A DNA stretch of 64,000 bases. Origin: Pedobacter xixiisoli (GTDB lineage Bacteria > Bacteroidota > Bacteroidia > Sphingobacteriales > Sphingobacteriaceae). Made by a program: the position numbers and the translations under genes. The stretch is taken from contig NZ_OCMT01000001.1 in assembly GCF_900215335.1 (NCBI RefSeq), positions 434,001 to 498,000 of the forward strand. Direction: 5' to 3'. Of the stretch, positions 15,981 to 23,460 are shown one piece after another. The first letter of the stretch is position 1; each line of letters begins with the position of its first letter. The notes beneath the pieces were generated by a model, which was given only the letters and a program-made list of their open reading frames with translations, was not told the origin of the DNA and made no database searches.

Positions 15981-18641
15981 ATGAGTACAGCTACAAAATA
16001 CAATCCACAAGAAACTGAAGACAAATGGTACAGCTATTGGTTGGAAAAGCGTTTTTTCCACTCAGAGCCAGACGAGCGTGAGCCTTATACTATCGTAATT
16101 CCTCCACCAAACGTAACGGGGGTGCTGCACATGGGCCACATGCTTAACAATACCATTCAGGATGTGTTGATACGTAAAGCTCGTATGCAGGGCAAAAATG
16201 CTTGCTGGGTACCGGGTACCGACCATGCTTCTATTGCTACAGAAGCAAAGGTTGTAGCCATGTTAAAGGAGCAGGGCATCAACAAAAAGGACCTTTCTCG
16301 TGAAGAGTTCTTGAAATATGCTTGGGAGTGGAAAGAGAAGTACGGCGGTATCATTTTAGAACAGTTAAAGAAACTAGGCGCCAGTTGCGACTGGGAAAGA
16401 ACTCGTTTTACGATGGAAGAAGACCTTTCTGAAGCCGTAATTGATAGTTTTATTCACCTGTACAAAAAAGGTTTGATTTACCGTGGTTACCGTATGGTAA
16501 ACTGGGACCCGCAGGGAAAAACCTCTATTTCTGATGAGGAGGTAATCCGTAAAGAAGTAAACTCGAAGTTGTATTATATCAAGTATTTTGTTAGTCAGAA
16601 AGACGGAAAGACGGAAAGCAATCTTTCGGACTTGCCGACTAATGACTTCCTGACTATAGCTACTACCCGTCCAGAAACGATTATGGCCGATGCGGCTATT
16701 TTTGTAAACCCGAACGACGAGCGTTTTAAACATTTGGTAGGTAAGAAAGTACTGATCCCGTTAATTAACCGCGAAATTGAGGTAATGGCGGATGAGTACG
16801 TAGACATGGAGTTTGGAACGGGCTGCTTAAAGGTAACCCCGGCACATGATACCAACGATTACGAGCTAGGTTTGAAATATAACTTAACGCCTTTCCTAGA
16901 TATTTTAGACGATGATGCTAAACTGAATGAAAAAGCCGAAATTTTAGTTGGCGAAGATCGTTTTGTGGCTCGTAAGAAAATTGCCAAAATGCTCGAAGAG
17001 GCTGGTAATTTAGAAAAGGTAGAAGATTATAAATCGCAGGTTGGTTTTTCTGAACGTACCGATGCGGTAATAGAGCCTAAAGTATCGTTACAGTGGTTTG
17101 TGAAAATGAAAGAGTTTGCGCAACCTGCTTTAGATGATGTGGTGAATGGCGAAGTAAACTTAATTCCTAATAAATTCGAGAACACCTACAAGCATTGGAT
17201 GGAGAATGTTCGCGATTGGAATATTTCTCGCCAGTTATGGTGGGGACAACGTATTCCGGCTTGGTATTTACCAGACGAAACGTTTGTAATTGCTAAAACT
17301 AGAGAAGGGGCTTTTGAGGAAGCGAAGCTGAAAAATCCTGATTTACAACCTTCAGACTTGAAACAAGACGAAGATGTAATGGATACTTGGTTCTCGTCTT
17401 GGTTATGGCCAATCTCTGTGTTCGATGGTTTTAAAAATCCTGATAACAAGGATTTTAACTACTACTATCCAACCAACGATTTAGTGACTGCACCGGAGAT
17501 TTTATTCTTTTGGGTAGCACGTATGATCATGGCTGGTCGTGAGTTTACGGGCAAAAAACCTTTCACTAACGTATATCTAACAGGTATCGTTCGTGATAAG
17601 TTGGGCCGTAAGATGTCTAAATCGTTAGGTAACTCACCAGACCCAATTGGTTTGATTGATAAATACGGAGCCGATGGTGTTCGGGTAGGGATGTTAATGT
17701 CGAGCCCAGCTGGTAACGATTTAATGTTTGATGAATCTTACTGCGAACAAGGCAGAAACTTCGCCAGCAAAATCTGGAATGCTTTCCGTTTGGTAAAAGG
17801 ATGGGAAACTGATGCAAATTTAGCTAACCCTAACCAGCAGGCTATCGCTTGGTTTGAAAGTCGTTTTAGCGAAGCATTGGTAGAAATTGAACATAACTTT
17901 AAGCAGTACCGTTTATCTGAAGCTTTAATGGCTACCTATAAATTGGTGTGGGACGATTTCTGTGCTTGGTACCTAGAAATGGTTAAACCAGCGTATCAGC
18001 AACCTGTTGATGCGGCTACCAAAGCAGCTACGGTAGCTTTCTTCGAGCAGATTTTGAAGTTATTGCATCCGTTTATGCCTTTCTTAACCGAAGAGCTTTA
18101 CCACGATGAATTGTTTGGCGAGCGTACGGAGATGGATTGCTGTATAGTAGCCGATTATCCGACAATAGGGGCGATAAACGAAGCTTTATTGAAAGATGCT
18201 GAATTAGTGAAAGGTTTGGTTTCGGAAATTAGAAATGTTAGAAATACCCGTCAGATCTCTCCGAAAGAAGCTTTAGAATTGAGTATTAAAGTAAATTCTG
18301 AGGTTGATTATACCACTTGGTTAAACATTGTTTACAAACTAGCTAACGTAAGCAAAGCTGATTTTGTAATTGATAAGATTGTAGGGGCAGCTAGCTTTAT
18401 GGTAGGTAAGGATGAGTTTTTTATCCCGTTAAGCCAAAACGTAGATGCTGATGCAGAGAAAGAACGTTTAACCAAAGAATTACAATACCTAGAAGGTTTC
18501 TTAAAATCGGTAGACGCAAAGTTGAGCAACGAACGTTTTGTGCAAAATGCAAAACCAGAAATCATTGAAAATGAGCGCAACAAAAAAGCAGATGCGGAGT
18601 CGAAAATTACGATCATTAAGGAAAGCTTAGCAGCGTTGTAG
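15981..18641 (+). CDS. valS: valyl-tRNA synthetase
   Basis: The 886 residues match ValRS. The class I HIGH-type motif is in PPPNVTGVLHMGHMLNNT (about 41-58), KMSKS is in RKMSKSLGNSPDP (about 543-555), the editing (CP1) domain lies at about 190-340 and contains TTRPETIMAD, and a C-terminal coiled-coil arm occupies the last 60-70 residues. It charges tRNA-Val and edits mischarged threonine. The gene is monocistronic and followed by a strong terminator 70 bases downstream. Confidence 0.98.
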   Translation: MSTATKYNPQETEDKWYSYWLEKRFFHSEPDEREPYTIVIPPPNVTGVLHMGHMLNNTIQDVLIRKARMQGKNACWVPGTDHASIATEAKVVAMLKEQGINKKDLSREEFLKYAWEWKEKYGGIILEQLKKLGASCDWERTRFTMEEDLSEAVIDSFIHLYKKGLIYRGYRMVNWDPQGKTSISDEEVIRKEVNSKLYYIKYFVSQKDGKTESNLSDLPTNDFLTIATTRPETIMADAAIFVNPNDERFKHLVGKKVLIPLINREIEVMADEYVDMEFGTGCLKVTPAHDTNDYELGLKYNLTPFLDILDDDAKLNEKAEILVGEDRFVARKKIAKMLEEAGNLEKVEDYKSQVGFSERTDAVIEPKVSLQWFVKMKEFAQPALDDVVNGEVNLIPNKFENTYKHWMENVRDWNISRQLWWGQRIPAWYLPDETFVIAKTREGAFEEAKLKNPDLQPSDLKQDEDVMDTWFSSWLWPISVFDGFKNPDNKDFNYYYPTNDLVTAPEILFFWVARMIMAGREFTGKKPFTNVYLTGIVRDKLGRKMSKSLGNSPDPIGLIDKYGADGVRVGMLMSSPAGNDLMFDESYCEQGRNFASKIWNAFRLVKGWETDANLANPNQQAIAWFESRFSEALVEIEHNFKQYRLSEALMATYKLVWDDFCAWYLEMVKPAYQQPVDAATKAATVAFFEQILKLLHPFMPFLTEELYHDELFGERTEMDCCIVADYPTIGAINEALLKDAELVKGLVSEIRNVRNTRQISPKEALELSIKVNSEVDYTTWLNIVYKLANVSKADFVIDKIVGAASFMVGKDEFFIPLSQNVDADAEKERLTKELQYLEGFLKSVDAKLSNERFVQNAKPEIIENERNKKADAESKITIIKESLAAL

Positions 18642-18711
18642 GTCTTAAGTTACGGGTTGCGAGTTATAAGTAATAAGTAACATGTCGCATTTTAGATAAC
18701 GTGCACTATTT

Positions 18712-18746
18712 AAATCCTTTCAGTTTACGCTGAAAGGATTTTTTTA
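18712..18746 (+). terminator. rho-independent terminator of valS
   Basis: Perfect 12-base arms AAATCCTTTCAG (18712-18723) and CTGAAAGGATTT (18730-18741) around TTTACG, then a run of T residues. Placed 70 bases after the valS stop. Confidence 0.9.
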
Positions 18747-18771
18747 TTGTCCAGTTGGTATAGAGAGATGC

Positions 18772-19106
18772 CTATATTAAACTTTGCTGTTCTCTCCCTT
18801 CCAGGGAGAGATGGCATAGCCAGAGAGGGTTCTAAGGGTTTCTCATATGTAATTAGGAGAGTATATGTTTTTAATTTGACCCTCTCTGCCCTTTGGGCAT
18901 CTCTCCCTTTCAGGGAGAGAGTGTAGCAATATGCCTATATTAAACTTTGCTTTTCTCTCCCTTCCAGGGAGAGATGGCGTAGCCAGAGAGGGTTTTATAA
19001 ATTACATTATACTTCTGTTTTCCCTAAAAGACAGATAGTAGCGACATGTACTATATTAAACTTTGCTATTCTCTCCCTTTCAGGGAGAGATGGCGCAGCC
19101 AGAGAG
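18772..19106. repeat. left block of CTCTCCC palindromic repeats beside the DUF559 gene
   Basis: Four copies of a composite palindrome. In direct form, CTCTCCC-TTYCA-GGGAGAG is followed by ATGGCRYAGCC and AGAGAGGG (at about 18792, 18953 and 19069). In inverted form it begins with CCCTCTCTGCCC (at about 18879). They are linked by a recurring TATATTAAACTTTGCT spacer. The part from 18876 to about 19080 is duplicated on the other side of the DUF559 gene. Confidence 0.85.
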
Positions 19107-19166
19107 GGTTTGAAAATTATTGTATTAATTTATTTAATAGTAAATTTAGGTATCAACCTAAAACCT

Positions 19167-19520
19167 ATGGATGCCAAATCATTTCGAAAGGAACTGCGTA
19201 AAAATCAAACTTCTGCTGAAAACTCATTTTGGAATTTAGTTAGAGCAAATAAATTTTTAAATCTAAAGTTTAGGCGACAACATACCGTAGATAAGTATAC
19301 TGTTGATTTTCATTGCCCTAGATTAAATTTGATTATAGAATTAGACGGAAGTGTCCATCAAAACTTAGGACAATCTTTGTACGATGAGCAAAGGGATTCC
19401 TGCTTAAAAGCCAAAGGTTATCACCTAATTAGATTAGATAATGATGCGGTGCTAAATTATCCAGAAGTAGTGTTAGAATACTTGAAAGAGATTATTGAAG
19501 AGGGAAAGTTGTTACGGTAG
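19167..19520 (+). CDS. DUF559 (Vsr-like PD-(D/E)XK fold) putative endonuclease
   Basis: I choose the ATG at 19167. An upstream TTG at 19110 would add residues unlike the family. The 117 residues carry the DUF559 pattern: RKELRKNQTSAENSFW at the start, KFRRQHTVDKYTVDFHC in the middle, and LIIELDGSVHQ, which supplies the D and ExD of the PD-(D/E)XK-type nuclease core. DUF559 proteins are small stand-alone nucleases related to Vsr; most have no assigned role. The gene is enclosed by about 200-base direct repeats made of palindromes and has no operon partners, an arrangement expected of a mobile or repeat-associated nuclease. Confidence 0.85.
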   Translation: MDAKSFRKELRKNQTSAENSFWNLVRANKFLNLKFRRQHTVDKYTVDFHCPRLNLIIELDGSVHQNLGQSLYDEQRDSCLKAKGYHLIRLDNDAVLNYPEVVLEYLKEIIEEGKLLR

Positions 19521-19522
19521 TT

Positions 19523-19760
19523 TTGACCCTCTCTGCCCTTTGGGCATCTCTCCCTTTCAGGGAGAGAGTGTAGCGATATGCCTATATTAAATTTTGCTGT
19601 TCTCTCCCTTTCAGGGAGAGATGGCGTAGCCAGAGAGGGTTTTATAAATATACTATGCTTTGGTTTTTCCTAAAAGACAGATAGTGGCAACACATACTCT
19701 ATGCAGCTTGGCTGTTCTCTCCCTGAAAGGGAGAGGTGGCGCAGTCAGAGAGGTCTCAAA
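19523..19760. repeat. right block of CTCTCCC palindromic repeats beside the DUF559 gene
   Basis: This block begins like the left block (TTGACCCTCTCTGCCCTTTG, inverted copy). It continues with the TATATTAA spacer, a direct copy at about 19601, a CCTAAAAGACAGATAGT segment also present on the left, and a diverged copy at about 19712. Colinear similarity to 18876-19080 extends for about 200 bases. From 19760 to 19916 nothing else is seen. Confidence 0.85.
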
Positions 19761-19916
19761 ATTCACTAGTTTTGCTTCTTTTTTTCTACTGTACTTTCAA
19801 CTCATAACCCAAAAACCAGCAACCCACTCTCCAAACGTATCAACCCTTTTACAAGCAAAACATCGTTTTTAATACAAAACTTTCTTTCTTTATAATCACA
19901 AACAAAAACGCCGAGT

Positions 19917-20465
19917 ATGAGAAGATTTTTCCTGTTTTTTGTGGCTGCAGCAGCAGTATCTTGCAGCAACAACCAAACGAAAGAAGCACCAGTAGCTTCA
20001 AATATCTTTATAGAACAAAAAGTATCAGAGTTTGTAGCCCAACATCCAGAATGGACCAGCGGAGACAATACCAACGAAGAAATTACAGATAAGTTTCAAC
20101 ACGAAGTGAAACGATGGAGTAACGAACAAGATTTTCTGAAAGAAATGCCTTTGCAATTAAAGTCAATTAGAGACACCACTTTAAGTGGACAAGATTTCAA
20201 GCTAGGTACTTTCGCAGGATATAATGATAACACTCGTCCATCGGGTTCGGTATTAAACTATATCCAAGTAAATGTTGATGGTATATTGCCTCCTGATATT
20301 TCACAACAAGTGAAAATAGACGGTAAATATACATTAGAAGCCATGTTGTACAAACAGGGAAGCCGTAAAGATGTAAAGTTAATTAACGTTGCCGATTTTA
20401 GAGGTTACGATTTGGGAAGATATGTATTTTCTATCGTAAAGGTAAAGCCAATAGAGACTAAGTAG
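19917..20465 (+). CDS. hypothetical lipoprotein
   Basis: The 182 residues start with MRRFFLFFVAAAAVSCSNN, a lipoprotein signal with the cysteine at 16. The mature part begins with a helical region (FIEQKVSEFVAQHPEWTSGDNTNEEI, given here only as a landmark at about 30-55) and then beta strands. No family was recognised. The stop overlaps by 8 bases the 3' end of the convergent DUF2867 remnant. Confidence 0.75.
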   Translation: MRRFFLFFVAAAAVSCSNNQTKEAPVASNIFIEQKVSEFVAQHPEWTSGDNTNEEITDKFQHEVKRWSNEQDFLKEMPLQLKSIRDTTLSGQDFKLGTFAGYNDNTRPSGSVLNYIQVNVDGILPPDISQQVKIDGKYTLEAMLYKQGSRKDVKLINVADFRGYDLGRYVFSIVKVKPIETK

Positions 20466-20694
20466 TAGCTTTTTCTTCTAAATGCTTAATCATACCTTTT
20501 AACATGGTATGTACAATAGGCCTATGAAAAGGCTTAACCGGAAAAAAATATAATCGCCCTAACCAACTGTGAAACTTAATTACAGTGCTAATGGTTAGGG
20601 TTTTTTCATGGGCGTTATTTTCATTTGCTTTCAGATAAAGCGAAATCCTGAAATCTAAATACTTATTTTCTACTTTTGAGCCAAATATGATGAA
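20458..20694 (-). pseudogene. C-terminal remnant of a DUF2867 family gene
   Basis: About 75 codons on the minus strand encode YLDFRISLYLKA ... VIKFHSWLGRLYFFPVKPFHR ... MLKGMIKHLEE, the C-terminal half of DUF2867 proteins (VxxFHNxLGRxYFxxVxPFHxxIV). Upstream of about 20694 the frame stays open but no longer resembles the family. It runs antisense through the start of the neighbouring deacylase gene. The N-terminal half is missing, so this is a truncated copy. Confidence 0.65.
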
Positions 20695-21730
20695 GATGAG
20701 GAGTTTAAAATTGATGGTGCTGACATTAACGCTTATGACGATGAACCTACTAAATTCAAAAGCACAAACCGTTGATGTCAGTAAGTTAAAACCTGCTAGC
20801 CGTACAGATACTTCGTTTGTGGTTGGCATTGGAGATACTCAATCTTATTTGCCAATAACTATCTTTAAAGGAAAGGAAAAAGGACCTGTTTTTACCATAG
20901 TTGCTGGCATTCATGGTTACGAATATCCTCCTATTGTCGCCGTGCAAGAGCTAATTAATGAGATAGATGTACAGACTTTGAAAGGAACACTCATCGTATT
21001 GCCGATGGCTAATGTCGGTGCTTTCTACGGACGTACACCATTTTTAAATCCGTTAGACGGTAAAAACTTAAATAATGCTTTTCCAGGTAGCGCCAACGGA
21101 ACAGTAACAGAACAGATTGCCCATTTAATCAGTACGGTAATTATTCCGCAGTCGGATGTGTTCTTAGATATTCATGCTGGAGATGCAAATGAAGATTTAT
21201 TGCCGTTTGTGTGTTATTACAACAATACATCAACCCCAAAACAAACAGCTTTGGCAAGAACGTTGTCTTTGGCCTCTGGCTTCGAGTATGTAGTTGCTTA
21301 TCCATATACTTTAACCGAAACTGAACCTGCAAAATATGCTTTTAAACAGGCCACGCAGAAAGGAATTACGGCTTTAAGTTTTGAAGCTGGTAAGTTGGGC
21401 AATGTACAAATTGACCAAGTGCGGGCGATTAAAGTAGGGGTTTATAGCCTATTGTCGCATTTGAAGATGCAGCCGTTGAAAAATATAAGTAAGGTCAAAA
21501 CCATCAGTTTAAATAGCCAAGCTTATATTAAAGTGCCACAAAGTGGATTGTTTTATAGCAAGCTAAAAGCTGGAGATAAGGTTAAAAAAGGGGAGAAGCT
21601 AGGTTATATCTCCAATGAGTTTGGTACTAAGCTAGAAGATGTTGTTTCAACCGCTGACGGTATCATTTTGTACAAAGTTGGTACACCACCGGTAAATAAA
21701 GGTGAGACTTTGTTTTGTATTGGATATTAA
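20687..21730 (+). CDS. secreted succinylglutamate desuccinylase/aspartoacylase (M14-like) family protein
   Basis: The 347 residues have a signal peptide (about 1-27, ending NSKAQ). The catalytic domain has zinc ligands in AGIHGYEYPP (H and E, about 76-85) and DIHAGD (about 162-167). The C-terminal part is biotinyl-lipoyl-like (GLFYSKLKAGDKVKKGEKLG), typical of AstE/AspA-type deacylases. It probably removes an acyl or aminoacyl group from a small substrate in the periplasm. Three closely spaced ATGs (20687, 20690, 20696) could start it. Its promoter must lie in the DUF2867 remnant. Confidence 0.88.
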   Translation: MMKMRSLKLMVLTLTLMTMNLLNSKAQTVDVSKLKPASRTDTSFVVGIGDTQSYLPITIFKGKEKGPVFTIVAGIHGYEYPPIVAVQELINEIDVQTLKGTLIVLPMANVGAFYGRTPFLNPLDGKNLNNAFPGSANGTVTEQIAHLISTVIIPQSDVFLDIHAGDANEDLLPFVCYYNNTSTPKQTALARTLSLASGFEYVVAYPYTLTETEPAKYAFKQATQKGITALSFEAGKLGNVQIDQVRAIKVGVYSLLSHLKMQPLKNISKVKTISLNSQAYIKVPQSGLFYSKLKAGDKVKKGEKLGYISNEFGTKLEDVVSTADGIILYKVGTPPVNKGETLFCIGY

Positions 21731-21763
21731 TTCACCCACTTTAAGTTGTTTTTGTGCTCTACG

Positions 21764-21786
21764 TCATTCCCGCTTACGCGGGAATC
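21764..21786. repeat. CATTCCCGC palindrome
   Basis: GATTCCCGCG-type hairpin (CATTCCCGC, TTAC, GCGGGAATC). A related copy is at 57378-57402. Both lie just downstream of genes and may stabilise 3' ends. Confidence 0.6.
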
Positions 21787-21851
21787 TTAACGAGTTAGAA
21801 GGGGAAATAACTATCGTATTAAGATTAGCGAAGTTACTTCAACTTCGTTAT

Positions 21852-22241
21852 CTACTTTAACCTCTCCAATCTGCCTTTTCGTTTCACTAAGTTTTTGTAA
21901 TCCCATTGGATATCTTTAGCTTTTGCTAACCAACGTTTTAAATCTTCTACATTTACTTCTTCTACGGAAGTATAACGTGCTTCAGCTGCTTTAAACTTGC
22001 CTTCAATTTGTAAGTTTTCTTCTTCGAAAGACTGTCCGCTCCAAAACAGCAAACGTACACTATCTTTTAGCTTACTATAACCAACAATGGGGTTGCCATC
22101 TAAAAACCAAACAGGGTGTGCATGCCATAGCTTATTTTCCGCTTCGGGCAAATTAGTATCTATAGTTGCAGCTAATAAATTGCAAATTGCTTTGTCGCTA
22201 CTTAGCTGTGCATCGTTGTAAGATTGAATTTCTGCTTGCAT
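21852..22241 (-). CDS. DUF1801 domain protein
   Basis: The 129 residues have the DUF1801 layout, with LWHAHPVWFLDGNPIVGYSK in the first half and RLLFWSGQSFEEENL after it. Family function is unknown. It starts 2 bases after the stop of a DinB-like gene, so the two are translated from one transcript. It is distinct from the other DUF1801 protein at 10.1 kb. Confidence 0.8.
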   Translation of the reverse strand: MQAEIQSYNDAQLSSDKAICNLLAATIDTNLPEAENKLWHAHPVWFLDGNPIVGYSKLKDSVRLLFWSGQSFEEENLQIEGKFKAAEARYTSVEEVNVEDLKRWLAKAKDIQWDYKNLVKRKGRLERLK

Positions 22242-22243
22242 AC

Positions 22244-22816
22244 TTATGCTTTAGGTTGATTTAGAAACTCATCTGTAAAGTGTATTTCCTGCTGTGGTTG
22301 TGCAAACTTACCATCGTTATAAGCTTGTGATTGGCCTTTTGGAATAGAAAGTGAATTCCAACTTCCATTGGTTAGCATTTTGCCTAACATCACAATCTGT
22401 CCGATATGGTATGGATAGTGCGCCAATTGCCTGTTGATCGCTGCTATTACCGTATGTCCTTCGTTACGGATGTAAACGATAATGTTTAAATCATTGTCAG
22501 TTAGGTTGTTAATTTCGTTAAGTAAACAATCCCAACCCTCATTCCATATTTTAATCAGCTCCTCTTTCTTGGCCGATTGGGGTTCAAATTCTAAGTCTCT
22601 GTTTCTCCACGCTTTCTCACCATCAGAAGTGAGGAAATCAGTGAAACGTGAACGCATATTATTAGAAAGGTGGCTGATAATCATGGCAATGCTGTTGCTA
22701 TCATCATTGTACTGCCAATGAAAAGCCTCCTCGTTAATTTGCAGAAAGGTTTTGTCGGCAAGCATTTTATAATACTGAAATTGCTTTTTAATGCTTTCAA
22801 GGTAATCGTTGCTCAT
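22244..22816 (-). CDS. DinB-like DUF1572 protein
   Basis: The 190 residues form an all-helical four-helix-bundle protein of the DinB/DUF1572 type. The pattern MIISHLSNNMRSRFTDFLTSDGEK and the later NRQLAHYPYHIGQIVMLGK supply the histidines (HLSNN, HYPYHIGQ) that form the metal site in DinB-fold proteins. DUF1572 members may be bacillithiol- or metal-dependent transferases, but their role is not established. It heads a two-gene unit with DUF1801. Confidence 0.85.
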   Translation of the reverse strand: MSNDYLESIKKQFQYYKMLADKTFLQINEEAFHWQYNDDSNSIAMIISHLSNNMRSRFTDFLTSDGEKAWRNRDLEFEPQSAKKEELIKIWNEGWDCLLNEINNLTDNDLNIIVYIRNEGHTVIAAINRQLAHYPYHIGQIVMLGKMLTNGSWNSLSIPKGQSQAYNDGKFAQPQQEIHFTDEFLNQPKA

Positions 22817-22975
22817 TTTGGTTGTTTTGTGATTTAAAGATAGGGATTATTTACAATTCTCTCTTTGTGTCACTTGGCGGATACTTTTAAAACTTTACGG
22901 TTAATTTTTACCGCAAAGAAATAAAGAGTAATGCTAAGGTCGCGAAGTTTTAAGAGGTCTCTTTTGTTTTCTAAA

Positions 22976-23025
22976 CCTGATAGCAGCGGATCCCGATTTT
23001 TAATCGGGAGGAGCGAATAGCAGGA
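22976..23025. repeat. CCTGATAGCAGCGG palindromic element
   Basis: CCTGATAGCAGCGG at the left and GAGCGAATAGCAGG at the right enclose a perfect hairpin CCCGAT/ATCGGG. A diverged inverted copy is at about 37845-37915. The rest of the 390-base gap up to the riboswitch promoter is AT-rich with nothing else visible. Confidence 0.6.
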
Positions 23026-23172
23026 CTTTCGGTAAAAAAGAGTTGCAGGTTTTGCTTTTCAGATAAAATAAACATTAAGGAGTTAAGGAAAATTAAGTTT
23101 TTATACATATTCGATCTTAATGCATCTTCATTTCTTAATGTTTAGCAATTTCTTAAACGTTTTACAATCAAA

Positions 23173-23203
23173 TTTTACTTTTCGAAAAAGAATAATACCT
23201 TTG
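23173..23203 (+). promoter_or_regulatory. promoter of the TPP-riboswitch transcript
   Basis: TACCTTTG at 23196-23203 matches TAnnTTTG. A T-rich element (TTTT, 23173-23176) stands 19 bases upstream where TTTG is expected. The riboswitch core begins about 10 bases further on. Confidence 0.55.
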
Positions 23204-23212
23204 CACCATCAA

Positions 23213-23392
23213 TAAGGGGTGCCTTGTTTTGTAAGAAACACAAATAAAGGCTGAGATCATACCCATTTTAAAGGTGAAAGGTATAAGGTGTAAGGTTTTA
23301 GGGCAGGCGTGTTGCCAATCTAAAATCGTAAATCTAAAATCGTAAATCCTTTAAATGCACCTGATCCAGGTAATGCTGGCGTAGGGATGGTT
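23213..23392 (+). promoter_or_regulatory. TPP riboswitch (thi-box)
   Basis: Conserved parts in order: GGGGTGCC (23216-23223), GGCTGAGATCATACCC (23249-23264), CACCTGATCCAGGTAATGCT (23358-23377) and GGCGTAGGGA (23378-23387). Together these are the thiamine pyrophosphate aptamer. The stem between the second and third parts is enlarged to about 95 bases by simple repeats (two perfect copies of TAAAATCGTAAATC at 23321-23348). No T-tract terminator follows; a short AACCC/GGGTT hairpin (about 23420-23442) may control translation of the receptor gene, whose TTG start is 70 bases downstream. Confidence 0.95.
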
Positions 23393-23460
23393 TATGAAGT
23401 TTAACTAATGTCGGGCGTAACCCCTACAACCGATGGGTTTAACTAAAAAACAACAATAAG

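Noticed and set aside
18772..19760. CRISPR-like array
   Set aside because: The repeats vary in sequence, orientation and spacing, contain a gene between them and have no cas genes nearby. They are dispersed palindromes.
20458..20829. Intact 123-residue protein
   Set aside because: Only the C-terminal 75 residues look like a protein family (DUF2867); the N-terminal part is antisense to the deacylase gene.
23392..23460. Transcription terminator as the expression platform of the TPP riboswitch
   Set aside because: The weak hairpin lacks a T tract; control of translation is more likely.
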